Below, in pieces: positions 1-10,700 of a stretch of DNA of 64,000 nt. Every line of letters starts with the position of its first letter. The first letter of the stretch is position 1. The DNA is from Parelaphostrongylus tenuis (taxonomy: Eukaryota > Nematoda > Chromadorea > Rhabditida > Metastrongylidae): positions 186,001 through 250,000 of the forward strand of contig JAHQIW010003622.1 of the NCBI GenBank assembly GCA_019055375.1. Reading direction: 5' to 3'. The translations under genes and the position numbers were made by a program. The notes under the pieces are model-generated. The model was given only the letters and a program-made list of their open reading frames with translations, was not told where the DNA came from and searched no databases.

Positions 1-80
1 CCACCACCTGGGGACGCGCCATGTGCCCTCGCGACTAGCCGGGCCTGATCCTTTAAAGAGGGAGGTCCGTGCATTAGTCG
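1..80 (-). mobile_element. RTE non-LTR retrotransposon, 5'-end fragment at window edge
   Basis: Bases 1-80 closely match 33912-33983, the first bases of the large RTE element's 5' leader, in the same minus orientation. Shared blocks include CCACCACCTGG, GACGCGCC, CCCTCGCGACTA and GGGAGGTCCGT. The element's outer 5' end is near base 80. The rest of the copy, if any, lies left of the window. Confidence 0.75.
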
Positions 81-184
81 ATCCTCTGCAGCGCATTCTT
101 ATACAAGTGTTCATGCGTTATAGGAGCAATTCGTCACTATGATACGTTCCAGTTTTGACAACCTAGTCTAGCTATGAGATTTTA

Positions 185-640
185 TCTCCTTCTCCGTACT
201 CGAGCCATCCGACCCTGCCGTGCCGGGAGCTCTTCCCGGGTTAAGGTAATAAAGCTTTTTTTTACTGCCTTATCAATTGATACCTAACGTATAGCATTCT
301 AGGCTTTGAACTCAGAGGCTGGGGACTGACGAGTAACTTGCCACTCTTTTCCAGAAGGGCGAGAAAAGTTTAGTTTGATGAATCCGACTTTTAACCGCCT
401 CCCATGTAGTTCCCACCAACTTGATTGCAGTTTTTGGCTGTCTTCACTCGTAGAAATAGAGGTCTGTTAAATTGGTGCTGTATAAAGAGGAGACTCATTC
501 CCTGAATCCACCTGCGTCTCTGGAAAGCACATGTCCCTCATTTTTTAGTTCGCGTTTTATTCTCAAATCCACCATCTGAGGCCGTGTCACGTACCCTCAC
601 GACTCACCGGGCTCAGGACTCCTTTGAAGATGGAGATCCC
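185..640 (-). mobile_element. RTE non-LTR retrotransposon, isolated 5' leader
   Basis: This is a diverged copy of the RTE 5' leader, parallel to 33500-33985 and 19370-19870 along its whole length. Matching landmarks are 'cctcccatgta.ttccca', 'cttgattgcag', 'ccctgaatccacctg' and 'tctctgg.aagcaca'. The 5' end is near 640 and the copy stops near 185, before any endonuclease coding sequence. It therefore holds the leader only. It codes for nothing; the short frames inside it are fortuitous. Confidence 0.7.
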
Positions 641-2874
641 TCAAAAAAAAGCAGAAATGTACAAGAAACATCTCGGCGAATGAGTTCGACTAGTACCTTG
701 AATGGTAAATACCACTCAACTACGCAACATGGACCACATTCAAGGTTGATGAACAAAATTGTCATCGTCGAACAGTCCCGAAGCGATATACCATGCTTTT
801 AACTTCATTATCCGTCGTAGACTCAACAGAATGATATCTGGTCAGTAAAACGTCTTAAGGCTGCCCAACGATGTAATGAAGTTAGTAGTGTTCCAAAAAA
901 ACCCGAGTGCAAATTTGTCGACCACTGAGGAATAAGCAAGCTTGCTAAGTCCACACAGCGGGGTTGAATGACTAGTCATTCAAAGCTTGCTAATATACCG
1001 ATTGAGGTGAAGTGATGTTCAAAACAATCGCGTCAGCAGGAACGCGAACTCGCATCTCACTCTATCCGGGAGCGCGTGCTTTATTCCGTTGCATTACTGA
1101 CGCCCGTTTTGCTCATCACTCTTTCTACGCTTCCTACCATGCTGCTTCGAGTCCCGTTTGACGAAAAAGTTTTGCATTTTACTTTACAGCAGTGAATATA
1201 TTTGTTACATAATACCACCGCTAGAAGCGATTGAAGAAATAAATGAAAAAGGAATTCTACTCAAGTTTCATTGCAAGTTTTCTCAAACCAGTGCGTTGAA
1301 CACCTACTTTTTACTGCAGTGAAATATAACAACCATCAGCAAGCATACCATTTATACCCTAAAGTTAACAATTAGATTGTAATTTGTTATTGTAGCGCTA
1401 ACTATCCGTCAGATTTTCTGGCTACCGAAATTATCGTCTGTGGCAAAACATCGGCACATCCATAACGGCACCAAATCTAACGTTATCCCATGCAGTAATG
1501 AAGTAAATGATGTGTCGTTGTGAAAGCATTTAGAGATCTTCCTTTAACCACCACGGTAAACTAACGTCAATATCATAACTGTTCAAGGAACACACAACAG
1601 TTTTCGCGCTTCTCTTGAGTGATCCACGACTTCTTCTTCGCACCGATATATTTGAAATTTAGTTACAAAATCTCAGCTCGATAGCATTTTTCTTGGTCTG
1701 AGTATGCCTTTTGAAAGGAGTGTTTGGCCAAAGTGTTTTCCCTTAAAATATATTGAGATCTCACTGGAACCGACTGTGGCATTCAAATGTGTGAATGGAA
1801 TAGCGTATTACCTCTAATCAAAATGACTATTTGTAAATCTTTAGAAAAATTTTTGAGAAACGTCGTTAACAAATAGGAACGATGATGGGTTTTACATTAA
1901 TCAGGCATCACTATGAAATTGCTCGTGCTATGTAGAAGCAGTACAACTCACTTACAACTTTATCAAAAGTTTTTTTTTTGGTTTTGTCACACAGTAACTA
2001 AACTGCTTGTGGCTGCGATACTTCTCTAATTTCTGTAATAATTTGTTTGCTGAAACAGAAAGCAGCACCCTGAGTCCGCTGCGCTCTTTGCATTCGTAAT
2101 CTTCACAGTCGTTTCTGAATACTTAGAATCACCCACATATTTATCAACATCACAATACGGATCCGCTTAAGGTTTTAAAGCAATCTCTTTGTTTAGAAAA
2201 TCTCTGATTATATTGTTTTATAGCACATGTGTTTTATTGTCATAAGAAAAACTCTGAATGCTGTTAAAATGGTTAGTCGTCGTCAGAGTTGCTTAATGAC
2301 GAAACTGGCTATAGAATTTAGTCTAATTTTCAAGAAAGAAGAAGAAGGAAAAGAGAAAATTGGACACATGTTTCTGTTGTGAAGGCCTCCTTTCCTTAAG
2401 AAAAGTCATTGCCACCAATCTCTATAGAACGACAAAGTTTATACACATCCACACACCAGCGTCTCAAGCCTCAGTAGAAAGGTTCTGGTATCGCCAAAAC
2501 AAGGGAGAAAATTTTAAACAAATAACGAAAATACGCGCGACAACGCGGGATGCGGTGAAACGCATTTTATTTTCTTAACTACAGCGCTGTGAAAGGACTC
2601 TTTCAAAAAGTATACTCATAAAATACCTAAGATTTACGTTATCTAATAATATAATTAGTAATAGTCTAGTGGGAGAGTTATGTCTGGCAAAATAGGAGCG
2701 CTGAAATAATATGGTGTGTTGTGCGTGTGAAACTTATTTCATTTTTATGCTAGAAGGCTGTAAAAAGACTTTTCTAAAGAACAAATACAGTTTTAAGCTT
2801 CCAAAATTCGAGATTTCGAGTGATAAGTAACTTTAATAGAAATTTTTTGTCCACGAACAGAGATTGGTTCAAAA
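641..2874. other. No recognisable gene
   Basis: AT-rich sequence with frames no longer than about 72 codons. A more GC-rich patch at 1025-1165 has no frame I recognise on either strand. The 72-codon frame at 2360-2578 shows no motif. I see nothing to annotate. Confidence 0.5.
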
Positions 2875-3150
2875 ATCCTTGCATGGTAGCAGGAGCTGGT
2901 TAATTGTATCCAAAGTCATTGCTCGTGTATAGTCGGGGTGTGTGATTAGATCACTTACATATGTAGTCGATTTCCTTTAGCAATAACTGGATTTTAAGAA
3001 GAATATACCATCGTAAAACTTGTTCAAGTACTCCGACTGTATTCTTGTCAAGCCAGCAACGTAGCCCTCACTTTCACTATTTATGAAATTCAATGATGAG
3101 ACGATATAATGTACACAAATGATCAAATGAACTCAAATACAAAACTGAGC
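2875..3150 (+). repeat. Inverted repeat, copy 1 (partner at 7033-7275)
   Basis: The reverse complement of 7033-7275 matches this segment. Shared blocks include GTGTGTGATTAGATCACTT, GTCGATTTCCTT, CTCCGACTGT and GATCAAATGAACTCAAATAC. The two copies face each other across about 3.9 kb. No coding frame is conserved between them, so this is probably a dispersed non-autonomous repeat. Confidence 0.75.
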
Positions 3151-4225
3151 CTCCGCAAACTCCCTCTCATTTACCGACTAGTTGATATGATGTGGAAGAA
3201 TACGGTGCGTAAAATGAAATGAAAAAAAATGAACGTAGAATGTAAAATATAGTAAGTATATCAGTGCACAAATTACTGTGACAAATAATAAAATCGCAAT
3301 TACTTCCGAAATTAAACTCCTGTAGCTCGAAGATGGATCAAAACATCTTTTCGCATGAAACAAAAAATTTACTCAGCCTTTTTCGTCTGACGTCCGAACA
3401 TATCGCAACTATTCCTACAAGTAGATGTGTAAAATAACTTCGGCTGATTACGCAGACTAGAAAAGAATATAATAATATACCTTGTGAAGCAAACGGCCTA
3501 CAAAATGTCAGATCCAAAACTTAACACCGCCAGCGGCATTGCTTCTGCACTATATTAATGATGAACAAACGACGATCATTGATTCAGAGAAAATTATAAC
3601 TCATGAGTAGAATCCTCCTCTAGCATACATCATAAATGAACACGAAATAGATAGATGTTTAGTCATTAACGTCGTATATTTTGTCCACTTAAGATATTAA
3701 ATGTGCTCAGATTTCTAAAGTAGATGCTGCGTAAGTCTAGAAAACGGCTTTTCAACTAGACATACGTGGCTTGAAAGTTCCAAACAAAACGCTGCGTTTA
3801 GAGGTTGAACCTTTGAGAAACGTCACAGTCTACGATTACGCGTACAACTCAAGTGATTTCATCGAAAACACGACTTCAAGAGGCAACAAATTGAGCCCTC
3901 ATATCTATGCCCTTGAATAATTGTTCCTTTCTTTTTCTTTGACACAAACATACGCACATTAAAACGATAACATCTCAACGCTAAGGCTTGATCGGTCTAT
4001 CTCACCAGAATGTAGCCTACCAGTTAAAAGATTTGCAAGAGTAGTAGAAGTGTGCTACAGATGCTTGATATGCAATGTCCGTGCATATTCTGGTTTCGAG
4101 TACACTTTAAACAATGAAAAAAACATAACTGTCAGTATTTCAATCAGAACTATCAAATAATGCATTTTAGGGCAGCAGAAAGTCTCTCTTAACGAACAAG
4201 TGATTTCATAGGTATGAGCCATACC
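3151..4225. other. No recognisable gene
   Basis: AT-rich filler. The 61-codon frame at 3178-3363 (minus) has a hydrophobic stretch typical of translated AT-rich DNA, with no splice or family support. Confidence 0.45.
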
Positions 4226-4353
4226 TCAACCTAATCGACGCCTCCACAGCGTTTCAGTCTTCCAGAGACCTTCATAATTTGTCCACACGAGGCTGCACGC
4301 TGCCAGGGCGGCACTGGCCGACACCATTCTGGCTGCTTTCGTGTCGACAAACT
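4226..4353 (-). CDS. Candidate terminal exon, unknown protein
   Basis: I do not recognise this protein. Reading leftwards, a strong nematode-style acceptor (TTATCTTTCCAG) ends at 4354. It is followed by 41 open codons and a TGA at 4226-4228. The exon is distinctly richer in GC than its surroundings. It encodes an alanine-rich stretch with KAARMVSASAALAACSLVW near the start and a basic end, TLWRRRLG. Exon and stop in one clean frame suggest the 3' exon of a gene or a recently dead copy. The upstream candidate at 4493-4590 does not join it in a compatible phase without a stop, so the pair may be a pseudogene. Transcript evidence would decide. Confidence 0.35.
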
Positions 4354-4492
4354 CTGGAAAGATAAATATGGCATGTGATTCACTCGACCAAGCACTCTTA
4401 TCTCTTCATCAAGAAGAAGAAATCTTGCTAGAAAAATTTAATTCTGCATTGTAAACACCTGTTTCTCTTCAAAAACACTAACAGTTTTGAAC

Positions 4493-4590
4493 GTCGTCCA
4501 CGGGTCTTCTGGTTTCTTCTAGGAGAGACCGCATGGAAAGGACGTCAGCTATGGGGAGCGGGGTGTGCAGCTGACTGAGACAGAAAAAGT
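4493..4590 (-). CDS. Candidate exon, unknown protein
   Basis: A GC-richer open stretch on the minus strand encodes about 27 residues including TPLPIADVLSMRSLLEETRR. Possible donors follow (GTTCAA and GTTAGT). With the GTTAGT donor, the join to the acceptor at 4354 would create a TAG codon at the junction. Either the splice is different or the locus is broken. The product is unknown. Confidence 0.25.
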
Positions 4591-5017
4591 CGATGTATGC
4601 TGCGGGACAGTCCACCTACGTGTCATCACGTGATAACACACCATATCTCATCGCACTCGTTGCGGTCCTGCGAACTGTCTCGTCTTATCGTGCTTCTGTC
4701 GTCTCGAGTTCGTCTTGCGTTCGCATCTCGTTGTCGGCAGTCGCTATCGCTCTTAGCTTTGTTCACTTATTTAATTTAATCTTTCATATTCAATTTAATA
4801 CGCTCCTTCAACAGTCTATTACTTAATTCAATCGACTACTGCAGAATCATGTCGTTGTTCCACATTACGATTACATGTCTCAGCTCGTGTTGAGTCGCAA
4901 ATTTGTCAATAAACACTTGCTTTTGCTTGCTGCTATCTAAATGCGTTGCTCCATTTTTGAACAGACTCAGCGATAGTACAGATATCAGTGGGAAATTAGA
5001 TACTTCTGGCAATCTAG

Positions 5018-5344
5018 CTCTGCTATACTGCTGTTGGGGGCTGTGGCCGAGTTTTTGCGATACACGGCGCAGCACATGTCGTCATTGTTCTACATTCCCA
5101 GCACGTTCCGGTAATCAGCAATGAATGTATTACGGAACTTCGAGGCCTGAATGTCGTCGAAAATGTGAAAAGACGTGCTGATCAGTATTCTACGACGTTC
5201 ATTGAGAAGATGAAAAACGAATTGAGTGCTACAAGTATTGAGACTTACACATTGAAAAAAAAGCCTGTGAAGCAATCAAACAATGTAAAAAAAAATATGT
5301 TATCAATTTCTTTTGTTTCTGCATCAAGCCCAGAAGCCCTCTGA
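5018..5344 (+). pseudogene. Coding-like 3' segment, possibly a jockey/CR1-type ORF2 tail
   Basis: This is a 108-codon frame with no stop before TGA at 5342-5344. It has no ATG near its start, so it is an internal or 3' segment. The middle reads VPVISNECITELRGLNVVE followed by NVKRRADQYSTTFIEKM, and the tail is lysine-rich. The pattern 'P...N..I..EL.....VE.V.RRA..Y...' resembles the C-terminal end of jockey/CR1-type non-LTR ORF2 proteins. That is a pattern impression, not an alignment. Upstream of 5018 the frame is closed by TAG. It could also be an ordinary host exon. I would not name it without a search. Confidence 0.35.
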
Positions 5345-7032
5345 TGATATTGTGATCATTTCGATCTCCGGCTGCGCGATGTGGCAATCTTAAATGTTAT
5401 TTGCATTCATTCCAATGTGAATATACAGGATGTTGACCTAATACTTTTGTAAAGCATGGTGATATTGTTGAAGGTTGTCTGCGCTCACATGATGATCAGT
5501 TCGCATTTCAATAAGACGTTTTCATTAGTTATCAACAAGTCTCTCTTGTTTAAATCTACTAAACTCATACTGATTCGAATCATTACGAGTTATGGAACGT
5601 TGAAAGGAATCGATAAAGTAATATGGCGTGACATTACAAGCATCAAGCAACAGCGAATCAAACACATAAGTTTATGGATGTGCGAATCATATATTCATTG
5701 TAGGGAACTAGTATCAAGATACATTTCAGCATGTTAACCGATGACTTTTCAATTACGAAATCAACAATTCGCAATTTACTTTGCACATCGAGTTTTTTTA
5801 TAAAGCAATGTTGACAAATCTACTAGGTTTATAACAATCTCTCCGACATCTAGACCATTTCGTTAAATGACCAGTGTTTCAGGCATACATTATCTTGCAA
5901 CGCCTTTGATCAAAATCTGCATTATTCGTTTTCCTGTGAGTCAATAAGCCAATGTCAATAGGATCAGGTTTGAAAATCTGATGGACGCACAGTCAGCGGT
6001 GCTTTCCGCACGCAAGCTTAATTGGTCATTTATAGAACAGAATAAAGGGAAATTAATTGGCTTAAGAAGGAAACTTGCTATTAGCACAGAGCAGACTGGC
6101 CGTACATTCTGAGAATATGTTTGTTATATATGATAATGTATAGAGTTGATCCAATATTTTGGAATATCGCAACGCAAGTCGCCAGTGCCAACGTTTGTGA
6201 TCGTTTATGATGATGAAGACTGAGGGAAAGCTCTGGTAGCCCGTGACGAAAGTGTTCTCGTTTCAAGAAGAGATTGTTGTTGTTACTCTCAATTACCATC
6301 TGAGGGTATCGCTTTCAACAAGAGTTTTTTCAAACGCTTTTACCAATCTGATATTTGCATAAACTGTGCTCAACATTCTATTTTCCCTCTTTGAAGGGAT
6401 TCCAAGATTGTAACACTATTTGATATGGTCTTTATTTCTCAGTCACTTCACAATTTTGTTGTAATAACCGAAATTCAGTGGAACTAGGAGCACAGCGACT
6501 CGATAATTTATCAAAATACACATTATGTCAAACATGAGCTATGGATTAAATGTGATCGTCAACATATGTTGTGGCATATATTCATTTCATCCAAAAGGTT
6601 CACAAGATAAATGAAAACAAAGTCGCTTTTGTTAAATGGAGGAATACACGTCGGAGCTCATTTCGAAGAACCTTTTTTCCGTTCTACTAACATGATGAAT
6701 TTTTGTTAAGACAGTTTATCCTTTCAATGATTAGAGAGTTTAGAGGCATCCCTCTATTTACGATTGATTTATTCACAAGTCATTATCGTTGTTCATAAGC
6801 GTGTGTCTTCTAGTAGTAAGATCTTCGCGAGCCTTTTTTTTCTATTTAGGTTTCGACTGTAAATTTGGTTTTTTTTTTAGAATTCTTGACCGAATAGGAC
6901 CTTTGTACTTGAACGAGTAGCCGTAGCATACAGTAAATTTTGAAATAAAAGGATTAGTGTAGGTCAGTCTCTAAAAAATGCGCCATGTATTCAATTTTGA
7001 TCGTAAATTGGTGCTTGAATGGATATCTGGTT
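5345..7032. other. No recognisable gene
   Basis: AT-rich sequence. Frames at 5456-5737 (93 codons, plus) and 6081-6299 (72 codons, minus) show no motif, no flanking splice signals I trust and no similarity to anything else in the window. Confidence 0.45.
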
Positions 7033-7275
7033 CATACTATTGCTTGCTCTGTTTTGTATTTGAGTTCATTTGATCATTTTTGCACATTAAATCGTCTCAT
7101 CATTGATTGCATAAATAGTGAAAGTGAAGGCTACGTTACTGGCTTGACAAGAAAACAGTCGGAGTAACTGAACATGGATGATATCTTCTTTTTGAAATCC
7201 AGTTATTGCTGAAGGAAATCGACTGCATAAGCAAGTGATCTAATCACACACCCTCTACTTTACACGAACAATCAA
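7033..7275 (-). repeat. Inverted repeat, copy 2 (partner at 2875-3150)
   Basis: This is the partner of 2875-3150 in the opposite orientation. The shared GTGTGTGATTAGATCACTT block lies at the right end of this copy. Several small indels separate the two, which suggests an old repeat. Confidence 0.75.
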
Positions 7276-7619
7276 AGCAGGGTCACATGAACGGAAGCAA
7301 AGATTTGTGGTGATCCTTTGGAGGTTTTTGACACCTTGACATACTGTATTGGTGTTAACGTATTGCAATAGGTATCCTCCCCCACTGATATTAAGAAATA
7401 GAATTCGAGAGGGTCAAATTCTCGCTTACAACTGTAAAATTGCCACTGTAAATATTGTGGGAAGTACGTTCAATGGATGTCTCGCGTAAAAGGTCTCATG
7501 ACTGCAGATGAAAACAAACACATCCTGCTCGATCACTGGGTAGCGATTCGCGGTATAGAGAACAGTTAGTTTTGATAAATGGAACTAATAAATGGAACTA
7601 ATAGGAACTTTGTAAGAAC

Positions 7620-8045
7620 AAATGTAATCGGTACTGCAGAATGGAGAAGGGTGTATCATGCAGTACACCTATTCAACTATTGAATTCAGCATCGAACAAG
7701 CAGATTAGCGAGCGTAGATAATGTCTAGTGGAAAAGTATTCCACCAAATTATAGAAATAAAGGAAATATGCTGCTCATTATTAGCTTTTTGGCTAGAGTG
7801 CGGACTAGTAAACCTTTTCTTCTAAGAAATTGGGTAGCAGACAGAATAGAGAATTGAAAGAGATTATATGCATAAAACAAGTGAGGTGTATTGTAATGAT
7901 AAAATAGGAAAGTACGAGTGTCTGACGACATTCATATCATACACTTGACGTTCGATCTTCGTGAACCAACCATACTGACCCTCGTCATTGGAATCAAGTA
8001 GTAGGTACCATTTGTGTCTTTAATCTGCTAAGATTCTCCAGCTCG
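7620..8045 (+). repeat. Dispersed direct repeat, copy 1 (partner 21185-21605)
   Basis: It aligns in the same orientation with 21185-21605. Matching blocks include ATTAGCTTTTTGG / ACTAGCTTTTTGG, TAGGAAAGTACGAG, GGCATTCATATC-type sequence and TAGGTACCATT.GTGT. The matches run in order over about 420 bases with many substitutions. No protein frame is conserved. Confidence 0.75.
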
Positions 8046-9847
8046 TGGTGGGTATAGAAGAAACATATGATAAAACAGGGTTTCAGTGTTAGATTTAGAT
8101 GCCGATCTTCACAAGTTGTCAGATGCTCAACATTTCTTTAACCATTTTGTTGTTTCACAAGCGTTATCCATGAATATAGTCATGTTCGAATACGCGTTTC
8201 TTTGCAACTTAAAAACATGAAAATTAATTTTAGCACACAGTACATAATACAGGCACTAAAATCGGTTGTTCTTTGCGGTTCTGCTTTGAAGATGTTTAAT
8301 TCTCTTGAAAGCCAATCATGTGTTCCCCTCGTCTATGTGTCCTTTTTCGACAATGAACAGTAGATTTAATGTTAAAGTCTTTGAACATTTTCCCCTCAAT
8401 CACATAAATGAGACATTTTTCAAAGATCTTAAGTACGACATTTTCAAAACTAAGAACATCATTCAAAAGGCCATCTGCATTGCACAACAATACTGCCATG
8501 ATAACCCAGTATAAACCTAGTTCTCTGGTACAAATACGGCTAAACTTCGAACAAAGAGACATGAAGGTCGCAGCTTTTATTGGGACCACACAGTGCATAA
8601 ATGCCGCAAAACACCAATACCGCATAGACACTAATTTCTGCTGACAACGATGCGACCGATCACCGTACGTTTTCAATGCATGGAACTTTCCCTTCCCACT
8701 GTTTGCAAATCTTTTTGATTACGAATCCTCATTGATGAGATAGGCCACAAGGATTCTCATGATTTGATGTCTATTAATGATGCGATGTCGTGATGTGAAA
8801 TTTTGATTCTGTGCCGCTGCTATTTTGCTATCATATCTCTAGTTTGATGTTGTCTACAACAAATGTGCAGCATTGTTTTCCAAAAAGCCGCTTATCGGGC
8901 TCCCAGAAAATGCAAACGCGTATGCGATAAGCCACCCAAAGCATTAAGCTGAGTTCCAAACGTAATTACTTGGCAAGTGCTTAAAGGAAAATGATCTCTC
9001 TAGAATGACGAAATGATTTTGTTTGTCTTCTCCACATTACACTTGGAGACATATGTGTGTCTGTGAGAGTTTTTATCTCGTTTCGCAAACGATCCTATAT
9101 CAGATTTCTTACCTCTTCTCTCAGACATAGGAAACATAGTCAGCACAATGTGATGTCGATTCGGGAACCGTATGTGCGCATTTGCAGGCAGCACTAACGT
9201 GCAATCACTGTGACTCATGACACCACAAAAACTCCAAAATCTAAACAGTGCCCCTCTTTTACCAAAATTTTCAATAGGACTTTAGAAAAATATCAGCGTA
9301 GCGCTCTTATATGTTTTTAGCATAGCAATTTATAAATCACTGTGGAATAAAGGAAGCTTTTCGCAACCGCCTTTTCACCAACTTCCAGATTAAATCCATC
9401 AACGGTGGTTCGTTCACAAATAAAAGGTTATCAGCAAATGTTTTTTCCAGTAGCATGTGAATAAAATAATGCGAAAGAGATTCACACTCCGTATATTCTA
9501 AAAAAACAGTCTTTGATAGCATCGCAATGATTATAAAAGAACATTCCGAGTTTTCACTTTCTTTAGATGAAAAAATCAGAGTTAAGAAAGTAAAAAAAAG
9601 GAAAAGTGAAAAAATTTAAAAAAGCAGAAATGTTGATTGTTCTATACGCCGTTGAACTTCAGTTTTTTTTACATGACTTACCATTAAGAAGAAGAAGAAG
9701 AAGAGGAAGTATTGCAGGTGCTAAGTCGTCGGCTCACAAAACTGCGAACGAAATTCTGTGCAGGTTATTCTTAGAAAAAGATATCGATCTCCGCCGGTCC
9801 TGCAAACTGGGATGTGTTCGATATAACAAAGTTATTACGGCGAATGT
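8046..9847. other. No recognisable gene; long but unsupported frames at 8296-8676
   Basis: The stretch 8296-8676 is open for 126 codons on the minus strand, and two overlapping plus-strand frames are open as well. The minus product has no recognisable motif. Openness on both strands at once argues for chance. A run of AAG/GAA codons near 9690 gives a short arginine tract in a 92-codon plus frame (9606-9884) that is also unrecognised. Confidence 0.4.
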
Positions 9848-10110
9848 CGTCTCAAGTAAGCTTCTTGTAAGTAAAGCCAAATAAGCATTTTTCAAATTAA
9901 TATCTGATTTCTTTCTTCATATTATGAACTACGGGAAGATAAGACGCTAAAGAGAATAGGAGAAGGTCTCTTCACTAGTAATATTTATGATAGCGTGAAA
10001 TTCAGTGATTCAGTATGACAAAGTGGCAAAGCTGAGATATATTTAAAGATTATGCACTCACACTGAGGCTTTGAAAGTTTTTTGCCTAACATGCTCAAGG
10101 GAGAGCTAAA
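9848..10110 (+). pseudogene. Kinase-unit fragment D (5' part only)
   Basis: It aligns with the 5' portion of the TSSK-like kinase units at 26139-26400, 27500-27760 and (reverse) 55910-56150. Landmarks are GATTTCTTTCTTCATA, GGAAGATAAGACGCTAAAGA, GATAGCGTGAAATTCA and AACATGCTCA. A short frame there reads IGEGLFTS...YDSVKF, which could be a decayed glycine-loop exon. Exons with the VAIK lysine, HRD and DFG are absent. A TIR element follows at 10386, so D looks like an internally deleted copy. Confidence 0.6.
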
Positions 10111-10385
10111 TGTCGCAAGTTCAATCACCTTTTGAGATTGTGGATTAGTAGGGTCGATGAACGTGTTTCTGACAAAGAAAATATCTCGGCGAAACTCTCC
10201 TCGGCAATAAACTATATCTTCGTGGCAAATGGTTCAAATTCTTTCTTCAAAGCTTTCCACGGAAAATACAGACGCATTTCATCGCATGCGAGTGAATTCT
10301 TCACAATTCCTCAAGCTAAGCGGGAGTTTCTAGAATTGAGCATTATTTTCATTGGAAGTATGCTCACATTACAATAGATCTTTTC

Positions 10386-10700
10386 ATTCTTATTTGAGCC
10401 AACTTGTCATGTGATCTAGTAAGGGATTCTCTGAGTTGTGTGAAAATTTCACTTGGCATGGAGTGTAAAACGTTCGTCTTCGATGACTCTCTGCAAGGAA
10501 ACAGAGCTCCCGAGAGAACTGACTTTAAAAATATCTAAAGACGACGGATTCTGCCCGACTGACGAGTCTGTACGAACGAAACATGTGTATCGGAATGTAC
10601 AAGAGCCCTTATCAGACCACATGACAAGTTGGCTCAAATAATAATGGAAGGAATTATTGAAATTTGAGCGTGGTCTTAATAAAGTGCTTGAAATAGAGGT
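10386..10700 (+). mobile_element. TIR/foldback element copy (TTATTTGAGCCAACTTG family)
   Basis: It opens with TTATTTGAGCCAACTTGTCA (10388 onwards) and closes with the reverse complement ending TGGCTCAAATAATAATG near 10645. The tail GAAATTTGAGCGTGGTCTTA is shared with the copies at 15.8, 16.1 and 53.1 kb. The body shares a conserved core with GACGACGGATTCTGCCCGAC and GACTGACGAGTCTGTA. The left arm is truncated relative to the 53.2 kb copy. Short open frames inside (62 codons on both strands) arise from the palindrome and are not genes. Confidence 0.75.

Noticed and set aside
8296..8676. 126-codon minus frame as a gene
   Set aside because: Two plus-strand frames are open over the same bases, no motif is visible and no splice or start context supports it.
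10449..10641. Paired 62-codon frames on both strands, similar frames at 15525-15802 and 53179-53770
   Set aside because: They lie inside the palindromic TIR/foldback element, and the similarity is that of the repeat, not of a protein. Frames shift between copies.
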